NCBI RefSeq assembly: GCF_000622225.1 | Contig: NZ_JHWD01000001.1 | Span: 428,603 to 492,602 of the forward strand | Direction: 5' to 3' | Length of the DNA stretch: 64,000 nucleotides | DNA from: Roseomonas mucosa ATCC BAA-692 | GTDB taxonomy: Bacteria > Pseudomonadota > Alphaproteobacteria > Acetobacterales > Acetobacteraceae | Shown: positions 34,645 through 44,083 of the stretch, one piece after another | Layout of the letters: each line of letters starts with the position of its first letter | Numbering within the stretch: the stretch's first letter is position 1 | Made by a program: the position numbers and the translations under genes | Notes under the pieces: model-generated | What the model was told of the DNA's origin: nothing | Database searches by the model: none | The model's input: only the letters and a program-made list of their open reading frames with translations

Positions 34645-35901
34645 TCATTCCAGGGTCACCGTGGGGATGACGGAGAGGCCGAGGGGCATGGGCATGTCCG
34701 CGGGCAGGCCGCTGTCGATGATGATCTTCACCGGCACGCGGCGGACGATCTTCACGAAGTTGCCGGTGGCGTTCTCGGCGGGGAAGGTGCTGAAGCGGGC
34801 GCCGCTGCCCATCTGGATGCTGTCGATGTGGCCGTGCAGTTCCAGGCCGGGATAGGCGTCCACCTCGATCGCCACGCGCTGGCCGGGGCGCATGCCGTCG
34901 AGCTGGTTCTCCTTGAAGTTGGCGACGACCCAGACCTCGGGCGTGACCAGGGACATGACGGACTGGCCCTGTTGCAGGAAGCCGCCCTGTTCCACGTTGC
35001 GGCGGGTGACGCGGCCGTCCTGGGGGGCGCGGATCTCGGTATAGGAGAGGGTGACCTCGGCCTGGGCGAGATTGGCCCTGGCCTCATCGATCTGGGCCCG
35101 GCGCTGGCGGACGGTGGCCTCGGCCTGGTCGATGTTCTGCGGCGCCAGGTTGGCGATCTGCAGCTGCGCCTGGGCCTGGTTCACCTGGGCGGTGGCGGAT
35201 TGCAGCGTGGCGGTGGCGGTGTCGATGTTGGTCTGCGTGGTGGCGCGCGGGTCCACCGAGCGCTGGCGGCGGTAGTCCGACTGTGCCTGGGTCTGGCTGG
35301 CGCGCGCGGAGGAGAGCTGGGCCTCGGCGCTCTTCTGTTCCGCGGGGAAGCGGGTGCGGGCGATCTCCAGGTCGATCTCGGCGCTGTGGAGCTGGGTCTC
35401 GGCGAGTTCGAGGTTGGCGGCGGCCTGGTCGCGGCGGGCGATGTAGTCGCGCGGGTCGATGCGCAGGATCACGTCGCCGGCATGGACGAACTGGTTGTCC
35501 CGGACGCGCAACTCGGTGACGTAGCCGGAGACCTGGGGGGCGATGGTGATGGCGCGGCCTTCGGTATAGGCGTCGTCGGTGGAGGCGAGGTTGCGCGTCG
35601 TCCACCAGTACCAGGCACCGCCCAGGATGGCGATGACGAGCAGGATGCCGCCGATGATCAGCGGCAGGCGGCTGGTCTTCCCCTTTCCGTTGTCCTTGCC
35701 GTTGCCGTTCTTGCCGTTCTTCTGCTGCGGCTGGTCCTTGCGTTCCTCGCCGCCTTCGGACTTGCCGCCGCCGTCATCCGCGCGGTCGCGCCGGATGCGG
35801 GCGCGGCCGCGGGCGGGTTCCTCCGCATGGGCGGCCCGGACGTGCTGGGGATCGGCCGGATGAGTGGGGGGATGCGTTTCATCCTGCTGCCGATCAACCA
35901 C
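34645..35901 (-). CDS. emrA: HlyD/EmrA-family membrane fusion protein
   Basis: 418 residues. A highly charged N-terminal cytoplasmic segment of about 75 residues (Gly/Lys/Asn-rich: NGKNGNGKDNGKGK) precedes one membrane helix (LPLIIGGILLVIAILGGAWY), then the adaptor: a lipoyl half-motif (RAITIAPQVSGYVTELRVRD, NQFVHAGDVILRID), a long coiled coil, and the second half-motif (IRAPQDGRVTRRNVEQGGF). The adaptor links EmrB to NodT across the periplasm. First structural gene of the operon, 149 bases behind the TetR gene. Confidence 0.95.
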   Translation of the reverse strand: MVDRQQDETHPPTHPADPQHVRAAHAEEPARGRARIRRDRADDGGGKSEGGEERKDQPQQKNGKNGNGKDNGKGKTSRLPLIIGGILLVIAILGGAWYWWTTRNLASTDDAYTEGRAITIAPQVSGYVTELRVRDNQFVHAGDVILRIDPRDYIARRDQAAANLELAETQLHSAEIDLEIARTRFPAEQKSAEAQLSSARASQTQAQSDYRRQRSVDPRATTQTNIDTATATLQSATAQVNQAQAQLQIANLAPQNIDQAEATVRQRRAQIDEARANLAQAEVTLSYTEIRAPQDGRVTRRNVEQGGFLQQGQSVMSLVTPEVWVVANFKENQLDGMRPGQRVAIEVDAYPGLELHGHIDSIQMGSGARFSTFPAENATGNFVKIVRRVPVKIIIDSGLPADMPMPLGLSVIPTVTLE

Positions 35902-36050
35902 GAACTACCTCGTTGCTCAGATCCATGCGCGCCCGATTCCGGCCGCATGGGAGGCCGGTGGTGCGCCGCGGAGGTACGTACTGACGAGAATGTATGACAG
36001 ACACTCTTCGTTGATTTTCATTGCGGGCCGTTTAACCGGCCCTGCCGCGT

Positions 36051-36764
36051 TCACCCCGTCGATGGGGAAAGGGTTCCGGGACTGTCGGGCTTCTGGTCTG
36101 TTTTCAGGGACTTGCCCTGGAAGGAGGCCAGCAAGGCCCGCGCCAGGCGCAGTCCTTCCTCGCTCAGCCGGTAGACCTCCGGTTCGCGCAGCCAGAGTTG
36201 CATCATGCCCCGGATCTGCACGAAGAGCGCGTCCGCGGCGGTGTCCGGCGTCCAGGGCGGGGCGAGGGGGTAGCGCAGGGCGGCGAGGTTCAGGAGCTCG
36301 CGGAACTTGGCGCGCAGGTCTTCGTCCGCCTTCTGCAGGCGGTGCAGGGCGGGGGCCATCTCGTCCACGTATTCGCAGCGCTGGTAGAAGATGGTGAGGA
36401 GGCGCCGGCGGCGCTCGTCCTGCTCGAACTGCCGCTTGGTGTCGGCCATGACGGTGTCGAGCTCTTCCAGCGGATCGAGGTCGGGATTCTCGGCGAGGCG
36501 GGTGACCAGATCCTCGTGCGGAAGCTCGGCGCGCTCGTTCAGGGTGAGGAAGAGATCGAGCTTGTCGCGGAAGTGCCAGTAGATGGCGCCACGGGTGACG
36601 CCGGCGACGCGGGCGACTTCCTCCAGCGTGGAGCGGGCCACGCCGCGTTCGTAGAAGACCTTCTCGGCGGCATCGAGGATCGCCTCGCGTGTCTGCTCTG
36701 CCTGAGCCTTTGTGTGCCTTGCCACTCCCCCGCCCATCCGCTGCCCGTGCTTACAACCGCGCAT
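36051..36764 (-). CDS. TetR-family repressor of the efflux operon (AcrR/TtgR-like)
   Basis: 237 residues (or 228 from MGGGVARHTKAQAEQT at 36737, which is the more family-like start). The helix-turn-helix (ILDAAEKVFYERGVARSTLE, EVARVAGVTRGAIYWHFRDK) is that of AcrR/MtrR/TtgR repressors, and the ligand-binding domain has the C-terminal 'ADALFVQIRGMMQLWL'. It lies directly before emrA on the same strand, so it probably represses the pump and itself. The short 3' region 35902-36050 is AT-richer, which suggests a second promoter for the pump genes. Confidence 0.92.
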   Translation of the reverse strand: MRGCKHGQRMGGGVARHTKAQAEQTREAILDAAEKVFYERGVARSTLEEVARVAGVTRGAIYWHFRDKLDLFLTLNERAELPHEDLVTRLAENPDLDPLEELDTVMADTKRQFEQDERRRRLLTIFYQRCEYVDEMAPALHRLQKADEDLRAKFRELLNLAALRYPLAPPWTPDTAADALFVQIRGMMQLWLREPEVYRLSEEGLRLARALLASFQGKSLKTDQKPDSPGTLSPSTG

Positions 36765-36770
36765 GTATGC

Positions 36771-36793
36771 TGCTGGAGGAGATTATGCCAGCA
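36771..36793. promoter_or_regulatory. Inverted repeat before the TetR gene, possible operator
   Basis: TGCTGG-N11-CCAGCA (36771-36776 with 36788-36793), a few bases before the TetR start. Overlaps the expected promoter. The spacing and position suit a TetR-type operator. Confidence 0.45.
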
Positions 36794-36877
36794 TTAAGCG
36801 CCACGCACAGGCCATACGGGGGCACGAGGGAGTATTCTGTTCTCCCTTTCATCTTCCCGGCCGGGAGAAGGTGCGGG

Positions 36878-37564
36878 TCAGTCCTGGGTGAGGGGGCCGG
36901 CGGGGACGGGGTGGAAGCGGCCCTCGGCCTCGTCCAGCGCGCTGAGGGTGCCGTCGGCCACGTCGAACCACAGGCCGTGCAGGCCGAGCTGGCCGGCGGC
37001 CTCGCGCTCCGCCAGCCAGGGGAAGGTGCGGAGGTTGCGCAGGGACTGGCGGATGGCGGCATGTTCCATGGCGCGCTGGTCGTCCAGCGGGTCCACGCCC
37101 TCGCAGCGCAGGACGTGGTCGCGGGCGGGGGCGATCAGGTCCATCCAGCGGGCGACGAAGTCGCCATGCGCCGCGTCCACACGATCGCGCTGGTTGCTGC
37201 GGAAGGCGTTGATGCCGCCGCAGGAGGCATGTCCGAGGACGACGACGTGCTCGACCTCCAGCGACCGGACGGCGAACTCGATGGCGGCCGAGGTGCCGTG
37301 GTAGTTGGCGTCGGGCTGGTAGGGGGGCACGAGGTTCGCGACGTTGCGGACCACGACCATCTCCCCGGCATCGGCGTCGAAGACGACCTCGGGCGCGACG
37401 CGGCTGTCCACGCAGGCGATCATCAGGATGCGCGGGTGCTGCCCGGCCTGGGCGAGCTGGGCGTAGTGGTGGCGCTCGCGCCGGAAGCGCGTGTAGCGGA
37501 AGCCCCGGTAGCCCTCCACGAGGCGGGAGGGCAGGGCGGGGGGTGGCTTCGGCTGGCCGGTCAT
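36878..37564 (-). CDS. Beta-class carbonic anhydrase
   Basis: 228 residues. Zinc ligands and the catalytic dyad are in order: C51 and D53/R55 in ILMIACVDSRVAPEVVF, H112 and C115 in VVVLGHASCGGINAF. It interconverts CO2 and bicarbonate; the beta class is cytosolic in most bacteria. The C-terminal LGLHGLWFDVADGTLSALDE is conserved. It ends 17 bases behind the methionine aminopeptidase gene on the same strand, so both may share a transcript. Confidence 0.94.
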   Translation of the reverse strand: MTGQPKPPPALPSRLVEGYRGFRYTRFRRERHHYAQLAQAGQHPRILMIACVDSRVAPEVVFDADAGEMVVVRNVANLVPPYQPDANYHGTSAAIEFAVRSLEVEHVVVLGHASCGGINAFRSNQRDRVDAAHGDFVARWMDLIAPARDHVLRCEGVDPLDDQRAMEHAAIRQSLRNLRTFPWLAEREAAGQLGLHGLWFDVADGTLSALDEAEGRFHPVPAGPLTQD

Positions 37565-37581
37565 GTGCTTTGGGGGCGGGG

Positions 37582-38394
37582 TCAGGCGGGCAGGCTGTAG
37601 GGCGGCTTGTGCAGCCCGGCGGGGGAGTAGGTGAAGACCTCGCAGCCCGTGGCGGTGACGCCGACCATGTGCTCGAACTGGGCGGAGAGGGAGCGGTCGC
37701 GGGTCACGGCGGTCCAGCCGTCGTCGAGCACCTTCACCTCCGGGCGGCCGGCATTCACCATCGGCTCGATGGTGAAGAACATGCCTTCCTTGAGCTTGGG
37801 GCCTTCACCGGGGCGGCCGAAATGGAGGATGTTGGGCGGGGCGTGGAAGGTGCGGCCGACGCCGTGGCCGCAGAAGTCGCGGACCACGGAGAAGCGCTGC
37901 TTCTCCACGTAGCTCTGGATGGCGTGGCCGATGTCGCCGAGCGTGGTGCCGGGCTTCACCACGGCGATGCCGCGGAGCAGGCTCTCGTGGGTCACGTCCA
38001 TCAGCAGGGCGGCCTTCCGGCTCGGCTCCCCGGCCACGTACATGCGGGAGGTGTCGCCGTACCAGCCGTCGAGGATGGGGGTGACGTCGATGTTGAGGAT
38101 GTCGCCCTCCACCAGCCGCCGCTCGCCGGGGATGCCATGGCAGACGACGTGGTTGATGGAGATGCAGGAGCTCTTCGGGTAGCCGCGGTAGCCCAGCGTC
38201 GCCGGGACGGCGCCGTGGTCGAGCATGAAGTCGTGGCAGAGCTTGTCGAGCGCCTCGGTGGTGGCGCCGGGCACCACATGGGGCGTGATCATGTCCAGGC
38301 AGGCGGCGGCCAGCTGGCCGGCCTTGCGCATGCCCTCGAAATCCTCCGGCCCATGCAGCGGTATCCGCCGCGCCTCGCCCGCTGACTGTTCCAT
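37582..38394 (-). CDS. map: Type I methionine aminopeptidase
   Basis: 270 residues. It removes the initiator Met from proteins. The metal ligands are visible: D and D in ILNIDVTPILDGWYGDTSRM, H in FCGHGVGRTFHAPPNI, E in FTIEPMVNAG and the second E in LSAQFEHMVGV. The ATG at 38394 (MEQSAGEARRIPLHGPED) starts at the conserved region; 65 codons of an in-frame extension are Pro/Arg-rich and unconserved. Followed by the carbonic anhydrase gene. Divergent from the MFS gene at 38604. Confidence 0.96.
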   Translation of the reverse strand: MEQSAGEARRIPLHGPEDFEGMRKAGQLAAACLDMITPHVVPGATTEALDKLCHDFMLDHGAVPATLGYRGYPKSSCISINHVVCHGIPGERRLVEGDILNIDVTPILDGWYGDTSRMYVAGEPSRKAALLMDVTHESLLRGIAVVKPGTTLGDIGHAIQSYVEKQRFSVVRDFCGHGVGRTFHAPPNILHFGRPGEGPKLKEGMFFTIEPMVNAGRPEVKVLDDGWTAVTRDRSLSAQFEHMVGVTATGCEVFTYSPAGLHKPPYSLPA

Positions 38395-38603
38395 GAAGGC
38401 GAAAATGCGGCGGCGGCGCGTGGCTTGCAAGGCTTGGACATGCGGCGCAAGGGAGGATTGCACTGGCGTCGGGATTCCGCGGTGACGGAAACCGGGGGAA
38501 GCGGGCGGGCACGCGCAGGGTTCCCTGGCGTGTCCAAGGGGCGTGGTCGGGTGCCCTCCCCGGGGCCGTGCCGGCGGGCTTTGCGGCAAGGGGAGGGGTG
38601 TGC

Positions 38604-40106
38604 ATGGCGGCGGGCGGGCACGCGGAGACAGGTTCGCGGCGGGAGAGTCCGGGCGGAGAGGTGACGGAGCGGCCCGCCGCGCCGGGCAAGGCCGCCGGCG
38701 GGCGCGGCTGGGTGGACGACCCGCGCTTCACCGCGGCGATCGTGGCCAGCGCGCTGATCATGCAGAACCTGGACAGCAGCGTGATCGCGACGGCGCTGCC
38801 GGCCATGGCGCGGGACCTGGGCAGCGAGCCGCTGCATCTCTCGGCGGCGATCACCTCCTATCTCGTGGCGCTGACGGTCTTCGTGCCGGTGAGCGGCTGG
38901 GTGGCCGACCGGTACGGGGCGAAGCGGGTCTTCCTCTGGGCGATCGCGGTCTTCGTCGCCTCCTCGGTGGCTTGCGGACTGGCGCAGGGGCTGACGGAGC
39001 TGATCCTGGCGCGGGTGGTGCAGGGGATCGGAGGGGCGATGATGGTGCCGGTGGCGCGGCTGCTGCTGCTGCGCCGGGTGACCAAGGAGGAGATCGTGCG
39101 GGCCACCACCTGGCTGACCATGCCGGGGCTGCTGGGGCCGATCATGGGACCGCCGCTGGGGGGCTTCCTGACCGACCAGCTTTCCTGGCGCTGGGTGTTC
39201 TGGATCAACCTGCCGATCGGGATGCTGGGGCTGTTCCTGGCCTGGCGCTTCATCACCGCGCCGGAGCAGGAGCGGCCGCCGAAGCTGGACGTGCCGGGGA
39301 TCACGCTGGTCGGGTTGTCGCTGGCCTGCCTGATGTTCGGCTTCGAGACGGTGGGGCGCGGAGTGGTGGAGCCCGCCTGGAGCTGGGTGGCGCTGGTGGC
39401 CGGGGCGGGGCTGGTGGTGTGGGCGGTGCGGCACTGCCTGCGGGCGGAGCATCCGGCGCTGGACCTGAGCCTGCTGCGCATCCCGGCCTTTCAGGTGACG
39501 GTGACGGCGGGGACGATGTTCCGCATCGGGGCGGGGGCGATCCCCTTCCTGGTGCCGCTGGCGATCCAGTTGGGCTTCGGGGCCTCGGCCACCACCTCGG
39601 GGCTGATCACGCTGGCCTCGGCGCTAGGGGCCTTCGGCATGAAGCCGCTGGTGCACCGGGTGCTGCGCTGGCTGGGCTATCGTGGCACGCTGGTCTGGAA
39701 CACGGTGCTGCAGGGGGCGATCATCCTGCTGCTGGCGACGCTCTCGCCCGGCTGGCCGCTCTGGGGGGTGTTCATCCTGCTGGCGGTGAACGGGATCTTC
39801 CGCTCCCTGCACTTCACCTCGCTGAACTCGCTGGCCTATGCGGAGCTGCCGCAGAAGGCGCTCTCCGCCGCCACCAGCCTCTATTCGACGGCGCAGCAGC
39901 TCTCCATGGCGCTGGGCGTGGTGATGGGCTCCTCCGTGCTGGCGGCTTCCACCGCGCTGCACGGGCATGGCGAGCCGGCGCTGGGGGATTTCTCGCTGGC
40001 CTTCGTTGCGGTGGCGGCAGTGGTGCTGGCTTCGCTGCCGCCGTGCCTGCAACTGCCGCGGGATGCGGGAGAGGCGGTGTCGGGATACCGGCGGCGCGGG
40101 GGATGA
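38604..40106 (+). CDS. DHA2-family MFS drug exporter (stand-alone)
   Basis: 500 residues, fourteen helices. IVASALIMQNLDSSVIATAL, LTVFVPVSGWVADRYGAKRV, ARVVQGIGGAMMVPVARLLL and motif C GLLGPIMGPPLGGFLTDQLS define it. Start at the ATG at 38604 with AGGGGAGG before it; the 12-residue extension to 38568 has no ribosome site. It has no adaptor gene next to it, unlike the EmrAB set at 33-36 kb, so it probably moves small drugs or metabolites across the inner membrane alone. Confidence 0.92.
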   Translation: MAAGGHAETGSRRESPGGEVTERPAAPGKAAGGRGWVDDPRFTAAIVASALIMQNLDSSVIATALPAMARDLGSEPLHLSAAITSYLVALTVFVPVSGWVADRYGAKRVFLWAIAVFVASSVACGLAQGLTELILARVVQGIGGAMMVPVARLLLLRRVTKEEIVRATTWLTMPGLLGPIMGPPLGGFLTDQLSWRWVFWINLPIGMLGLFLAWRFITAPEQERPPKLDVPGITLVGLSLACLMFGFETVGRGVVEPAWSWVALVAGAGLVVWAVRHCLRAEHPALDLSLLRIPAFQVTVTAGTMFRIGAGAIPFLVPLAIQLGFGASATTSGLITLASALGAFGMKPLVHRVLRWLGYRGTLVWNTVLQGAIILLLATLSPGWPLWGVFILLAVNGIFRSLHFTSLNSLAYAELPQKALSAATSLYSTAQQLSMALGVVMGSSVLAASTALHGHGEPALGDFSLAFVAVAAVVLASLPPCLQLPRDAGEAVSGYRRRGG

Positions 40107-40127
40107 CGCGGGCGGGTTGGTGGCGTG

Positions 40128-40352
40128 GGCGTTGCGCCGTCCGCCGCTGCTCCGTCCCCGGGTGAAAGGCGCTGCCTTTCCCCCGGCCCCCTATCCGCCA
40201 GGACGCTGCGCGCCCTGGACCCGATGGGTTGGCTCTCGCCGAGGCTGATCGCGCCGGAGAGCATGACTCTGGAGAGCATGACTCTCCGGCGGACTGCCGG
40301 TGCCACCGGTGCGGAAACGGTGTTTTCCTTCCTCTCGGGAGCCCCCCGTTTC
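40128..40352 (+). repeat. Structured intergenic repeat, copy B
   Basis: Hairpin 1 (AAAGGC-gct-GCCTTT), hairpin 2 (CCAGG-...-CCTGG) and hairpin 3 are present. Hairpin 3 has a 15-base tandem duplication (ggagagcatgactct, 40257-40286) inside an otherwise kept CGCCGGAGAG/CTCTCCGGCG stem. The element then diverges; 40353-40631 is GC-rich without a recognised gene. Confidence 0.78.
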
Positions 40353-40631
40353 CAGCCGGGCTTCGGGCAGGGTGGGGCCGGCCGTTGCCGTGGACGGGCG
40401 GGGCGTTCCCGCGCGGAGGCTCCCGCCGGTGCCGGACGGGAGCGTTCCGGCGCGGTGCTGCGCGAACGGCAGCGGAAGGGCACAGTGGGTGCCGCGGGCC
40501 AGGGCCGCCAGAAAGCTGCCGGGCCAGAAACCATGTTCCGTCATGGTCCAGGCTTTGGCCTGTCCCGCCGGGCGGCGATGTGACGTGGAGGCCGGTGCGC
40601 CCTGGGGCGCGCCGGCTGCCGGTCCGGCGGG

Positions 40632-41465
40632 TCAGCCGGGCTGGTTACGGAGCTTCTCGGCCTCGGCGTAGAAGCGCTTCTCCCAGGTGTTCTGGTTCTC
40701 CAGCCCCTCACGGATGAAGGGGGTGAAGGGGGCGAGATTGAGGAGGAGCCAGTTCACCAGCCGGGCGGGGAAGCGCAGCGGCTTCACGAAGTCCACGAAG
40801 AGGACGACGCGGGTCTTGTCGGTATGGTTCCAGGCCTCGTGCTCGTAGGCGTCGTCGAAGATCAGGGCCTTGCCTTCCTGCCAGTGGCAGACCTGCTTGT
40901 CGACGCGGATGGCGAGCTGGTCGTCCTTCGATTCCGGCACGATCAGGCCGAGATGCAGGCGCAGCACGCCGTTGTAGGGGCCGCGATGGGGCGGCAGGTG
41001 CTTGCCCGGTTCGAAGATCGAGAACATCGCGGTCTTGAGGCCGGGGATCTTTTGCACGATGCGCCAGGTCTCGGGGCACTGCTCGATGTTCTGCTTCGAG
41101 GAGAGGCCATAGCCGGTGAGGAAGAAGGTCTTCCAGGCCCGGTCCGTGCTGATGGTGCGGACATCGGCGGAGAGCTCGTGGAAGCCGGGCAGGTCTTCCT
41201 GGCGGAGCAGGACGCGGTCGAGCTCCTTGCGGATGGCGGGCCATTCGCGCTCGATCTCCGCCGCCCAGGGGAAGGTGGCGTTGTTGTAGACGGGCGGGTT
41301 GCCGACCTTGGAGTGGCGGAGGTTCAGCCGCTCCGCCCCGGCGACGATGGTCATGAAGAACCGTGTCGTGCGGCTGGGCCGGTCCATCGCGGCCATGCCC
41401 TCGGTGCCGAAGGTCTGCTGTGGGGAGGCGGCCGCGGCGGGGGCATTCGTCGTGGTGTGGTTCAT
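40632..41465 (-). CDS. Aspartyl/asparaginyl beta-hydroxylase-family dioxygenase
   Basis: 277 residues. An Fe(II)/2-oxoglutarate dioxygenase fold: MFSIFEPGKHLPPHRGPYNG and VLRLHLGLIVPESKD hold the first histidine ligand and the 2-oxoglutarate arginine, and ALIFDDAYEHEAWNHTDKTR the second histidine region. LpxO (lipid A hydroxylation) and siderophore-aspartate hydroxylases are relatives; a single hydrophobic C-terminal stretch (LVNWLLLNLAPFTPFIREGL) hints at membrane contact, which favours a lipid substrate. ATG at 41465 is preferred over 41609. A Fur-like box lies 111 bases upstream. Confidence 0.88.
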   Translation of the reverse strand: MNHTTTNAPAAAASPQQTFGTEGMAAMDRPSRTTRFFMTIVAGAERLNLRHSKVGNPPVYNNATFPWAAEIEREWPAIRKELDRVLLRQEDLPGFHELSADVRTISTDRAWKTFFLTGYGLSSKQNIEQCPETWRIVQKIPGLKTAMFSIFEPGKHLPPHRGPYNGVLRLHLGLIVPESKDDQLAIRVDKQVCHWQEGKALIFDDAYEHEAWNHTDKTRVVLFVDFVKPLRFPARLVNWLLLNLAPFTPFIREGLENQNTWEKRFYAEAEKLRNQPG

Positions 41466-41772
41466 GAGGTGTCTTGTCCTCCTGCGCGGCGGGTCAGCCA
41501 AGTTCCCGGGGCGGCGGTGTGGCGGGGCGAATCCCCGAACGCGGATCAGGCCGCGGCAGGTTACAACCCTATGACGCTGATATTGAGTCGCAATGCTGTG
41601 GGCAGGCATTCGCCGGCCGCGGGGCGCGGTTGCAGGCGGGGGGTGGCCGGAGGGGACGGCTAGCCTTGCCGGGCCACGGGGGCAAGGGCGCAGGCGGTCA
41701 GGCGTGAAGGCCGCGGGAGGAGGCCCGGGATGGGGCCGGGAGAGGCGCGGGGCCTCTCCCGGGGACGGCGCC
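41466..41772. other. Intergenic region with AT-richer promoter and GC hairpin
   Basis: The first 130 bases hold the hydroxylase promoter, including the Fur-like box. Near the OYE stop, GGGAGAGGC-gcggg-GCCTCTCCC (41740-41765) is a strong hairpin like the last hairpin of the repeat family; it may terminate the OYE gene. Confidence 0.45.
41576..41594 (-). promoter_or_regulatory. Fur-like box before the beta-hydroxylase gene
   Basis: The minus strand reads ATTGCGACTCAATATCAGC, close to Fur sites of the ATTGCGAATCATTATC type. It is an AT-rich patch in a GC-rich region, about 110 bases before the ATG. Similarity only; the local consensus was not derived. Confidence 0.4.
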
Positions 41773-42831
41773 TCAGGCGGCCTCGGCCAGGGCGGGGTAG
41801 TCGGTGTAGCCGTGCGGACCGGGGGCGTAGAAGGTGGAGGGGTCCGGCGTGTTCAGCGGCAGGTTGTGGGCGAAGCGTTCCGGCAGGTCGGGATTGGCGA
41901 TGAAGAGCTTGCCGAAGGCCACGGCATCGGCGTCGCCACGGTCGAGGATGGCCTCGGCGCTTTCCCGGGTGAAGCCTTCGTTGGCGATGTAGGCGCCGCC
42001 GAAGGCGCGCTTGAGCTGCGGGCCGAGGCTGTCGGGGCCTTGGGCCTCGCGGGAGCAGAGGAAGGCGATCCGCCGCTCGCCGAGGGCCTGGGCGACATGG
42101 GTGAAGAGGGCGACGGGGTCACTGTCGCCCATGTCGTGCGTGTCGCAGCGCGGGGCGAGATGGACGCCGACGCGGCCCGGACCGAAGACGGAGATGGCGG
42201 CGTCGGTGGCCTCCAGCAGCAGGCGGGCGCGGTTGGCGATGGAGCCGCCGTAGCGGTCGGTGCGCCGGTTGGTGCTGTCCTGCAGGAACTGGTCGAGCAG
42301 GTAGCCGTTGGCGCCGTGCAGCTCCACGCCGTCGAAGCCGGCGCGCTGGGCATTGGCGGCGGCCTGGCGGAACTGTTCGACGATGGCGGCGACTTCCTCC
42401 GTCTCCAGCGCGTGCGGGGTGACGTAGGGGCGCTGCGGGCGGAGCAGGCTGACATGGCCCTTCGCGGCGATGGCGCTGGGGGCAACGGGGACGCGGCCGC
42501 CGAGGAAGGACGGGTCGGAGATGCGGCCGACATGCCAGATCTGGGCGAGGATGCGGCCACCGGCCCCGTGGACGGCATGGGTGACGGGCTTCCAGCCCTC
42601 GACCTGCTCCTCGCTCCAGAGGCCGGGAACATCGGCATAGCCGACACCCATGGGGGAGACGGGGATGCCTTCGCTGATGATCAGCCCGGCGGAGGCGCGC
42701 TGGCGGTAGTATTCGGCGACCAGGGCGTTGGGGACATGGCCGGGCGAGCGGGTACGGGTGAGGGGGGCCATGACGACGCGGTTGGGCAGGGTGAGGTCGC
42801 CCAGGCGGAGGGGATCGAAGAGGCTCGGCAT
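41773..42831 (-). CDS. Old yellow enzyme (alkene reductase, NemA-like)
   Basis: 352 residues. FMN-binding TIM barrel with LGDLTLPNRVVMAPLTRTRS, AQIWHVGRISDPSF, GFDGVELHGANGYLLDQFLQ, the motif DSTNRRTDRYGGSIANRARL and the active-site 'HGANGYL' region (His-Asn pair H/N). Such enzymes reduce activated alkenes, nitroesters or N-ethylmaleimide with NADPH. The ATG at 42831 (MPSLFDPLRLGDL) is the family start; the extension to 43095 is unconserved. Transcribed away from prs. Confidence 0.93.
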   Translation of the reverse strand: MPSLFDPLRLGDLTLPNRVVMAPLTRTRSPGHVPNALVAEYYRQRASAGLIISEGIPVSPMGVGYADVPGLWSEEQVEGWKPVTHAVHGAGGRILAQIWHVGRISDPSFLGGRVPVAPSAIAAKGHVSLLRPQRPYVTPHALETEEVAAIVEQFRQAAANAQRAGFDGVELHGANGYLLDQFLQDSTNRRTDRYGGSIANRARLLLEATDAAISVFGPGRVGVHLAPRCDTHDMGDSDPVALFTHVAQALGERRIAFLCSREAQGPDSLGPQLKRAFGGAYIANEGFTRESAEAILDRGDADAVAFGKLFIANPDLPERFAHNLPLNTPDPSTFYAPGPHGYTDYPALAEAA

Positions 42832-43150
42832 CGGCCGGTTCCCTATTGGTGCCCGTGGCGGGATTGCCGCGGGAGAAGGGGAGTTGGGCCGTTTGCTGCG
42901 GCGCAAAAGGTGCCGGGGCGGATGGGTGCCATGTGAAGCCCGCATGTCCGCCTCCGGGGATGGCGGGCGCTGCCGGGCACGGGGCCCATGGGTGTGGGGG
43001 CGGCCAAATCGCGGGTGGGGGAAGGCGTAGGTCATGCGGCTTTGCAGCATCAGCCGGCGTCCAATTTTGCTGTCCTGCATCTCATGCATGGACACGCTTC
43101 GGTGAGGTTGCTATCCCGCAGCGCGCCTCCCCCCTCCAAGGCTGCCCTTC
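42832..43150. other. Divergent intergenic region OYE / prs
   Basis: 319 bases without a recognised gene. Bases 43020-43110 are AT-richer and should hold the prs promoter. No known operator was recognised. Confidence 0.35.
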
Positions 43151-44083
43151 ATGAAAATCATTGCCTGCAACAGCAACCGCCCCCTCGCAGAGGCCGTTGC
43201 TGCATCCCTGAACCTGCCCTTGGCCCAGGCTTCGGTGCGCCGCTTCGCCGACATGGAGATCTTCGTCGAGATCCATGAGAACGTGCGTGGCGAGGACGTC
43301 TTCGTGGTGCAGTCCACCTGCTTTCCCACGAACGACAACCTGATGGAGCTGCTGATCACGCTGGACGCGCTGCGCCGCGCCAGCGCCCGGCGTATCACGG
43401 CAGTCATCCCGTATTTCGGCTATGCCCGGCAGGACCGGAAGTCCGGCAGCCGCACGCCGATCTCGGCCAAGCTGGTGGCGAACCTGATCACCGAGGCGGG
43501 CGCCGACCGCGTGCTGACGCTGGACCTTCATGCCGGGCAGATCCAGGGCTTCTTCGACATCCCCGTGGACAACCTCTTCGCCGCGCCGCTCTTCGCCCGG
43601 GACATCCTGGAGCGCTACAAGGGCCGCGACCTGATGGTGGTTTCCCCCGATGTGGGCGGCGTGGTGCGTGCGCGGGCGATCGCGACGCGGCTGCACACGG
43701 ACCTCGCCATCATCGACAAGCGCCGGCCGCAGGCGGGCGTGTCCGAGGTGATGAACGTGATCGGCGACGTGCAGGGCCGCGACTGCATCCTGGTCGATGA
43801 CATCGTGGATTCCGGCGGGACGCTGTGCAACGCGGCCGAGGCGCTGCTGAAGAACGGCGCGAACTCGGCCAGCGTCTATGTGACGCATGGCGTGCTGTCC
43901 GGCGGGGCCGTGGCGCGCATCGGCGCGGCGCCGATCGAGAAGATGGTGATCACCGACAGCATCCAGGCCACCGAGGCGGTGCGGGTGTCGAGCAACATCC
44001 GGCAGCTGACCGTGGCGCCGCTGCTGGCCGAGGCGATGCGGCGGATCAGCGAGGAAAGCTCGGTTTCCACGCTGTTCAACTGA
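43151..44083 (+). CDS. prs: Ribose-phosphate pyrophosphokinase
   Basis: 310 residues. It makes PRPP from ribose 5-phosphate and ATP for purines, pyrimidines, histidine and NAD. Signatures: [75 protein letters not shown] and [20 protein letters not shown] (the PRPP loop). ATG at 43151 begins the conserved fold. It supplies the purine genes of the same window, though it is a separate transcription unit. Confidence 0.97.
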   Translation: MKIIACNSNRPLAEAVAASLNLPLAQASVRRFADMEIFVEIHENVRGEDVFVVQSTCFPTNDNLMELLITLDALRRASARRITAVIPYFGYARQDRKSGSRTPISAKLVANLITEAGADRVLTLDLHAGQIQGFFDIPVDNLFAAPLFARDILERYKGRDLMVVSPDVGGVVRARAIATRLHTDLAIIDKRRPQAGVSEVMNVIGDVQGRDCILVDDIVDSGGTLCNAAEALLKNGANSASVYVTHGVLSGGAVARIGAAPIEKMVITDSIQATEAVRVSSNIRQLTVAPLLAEAMRRISEESSVSTLFN

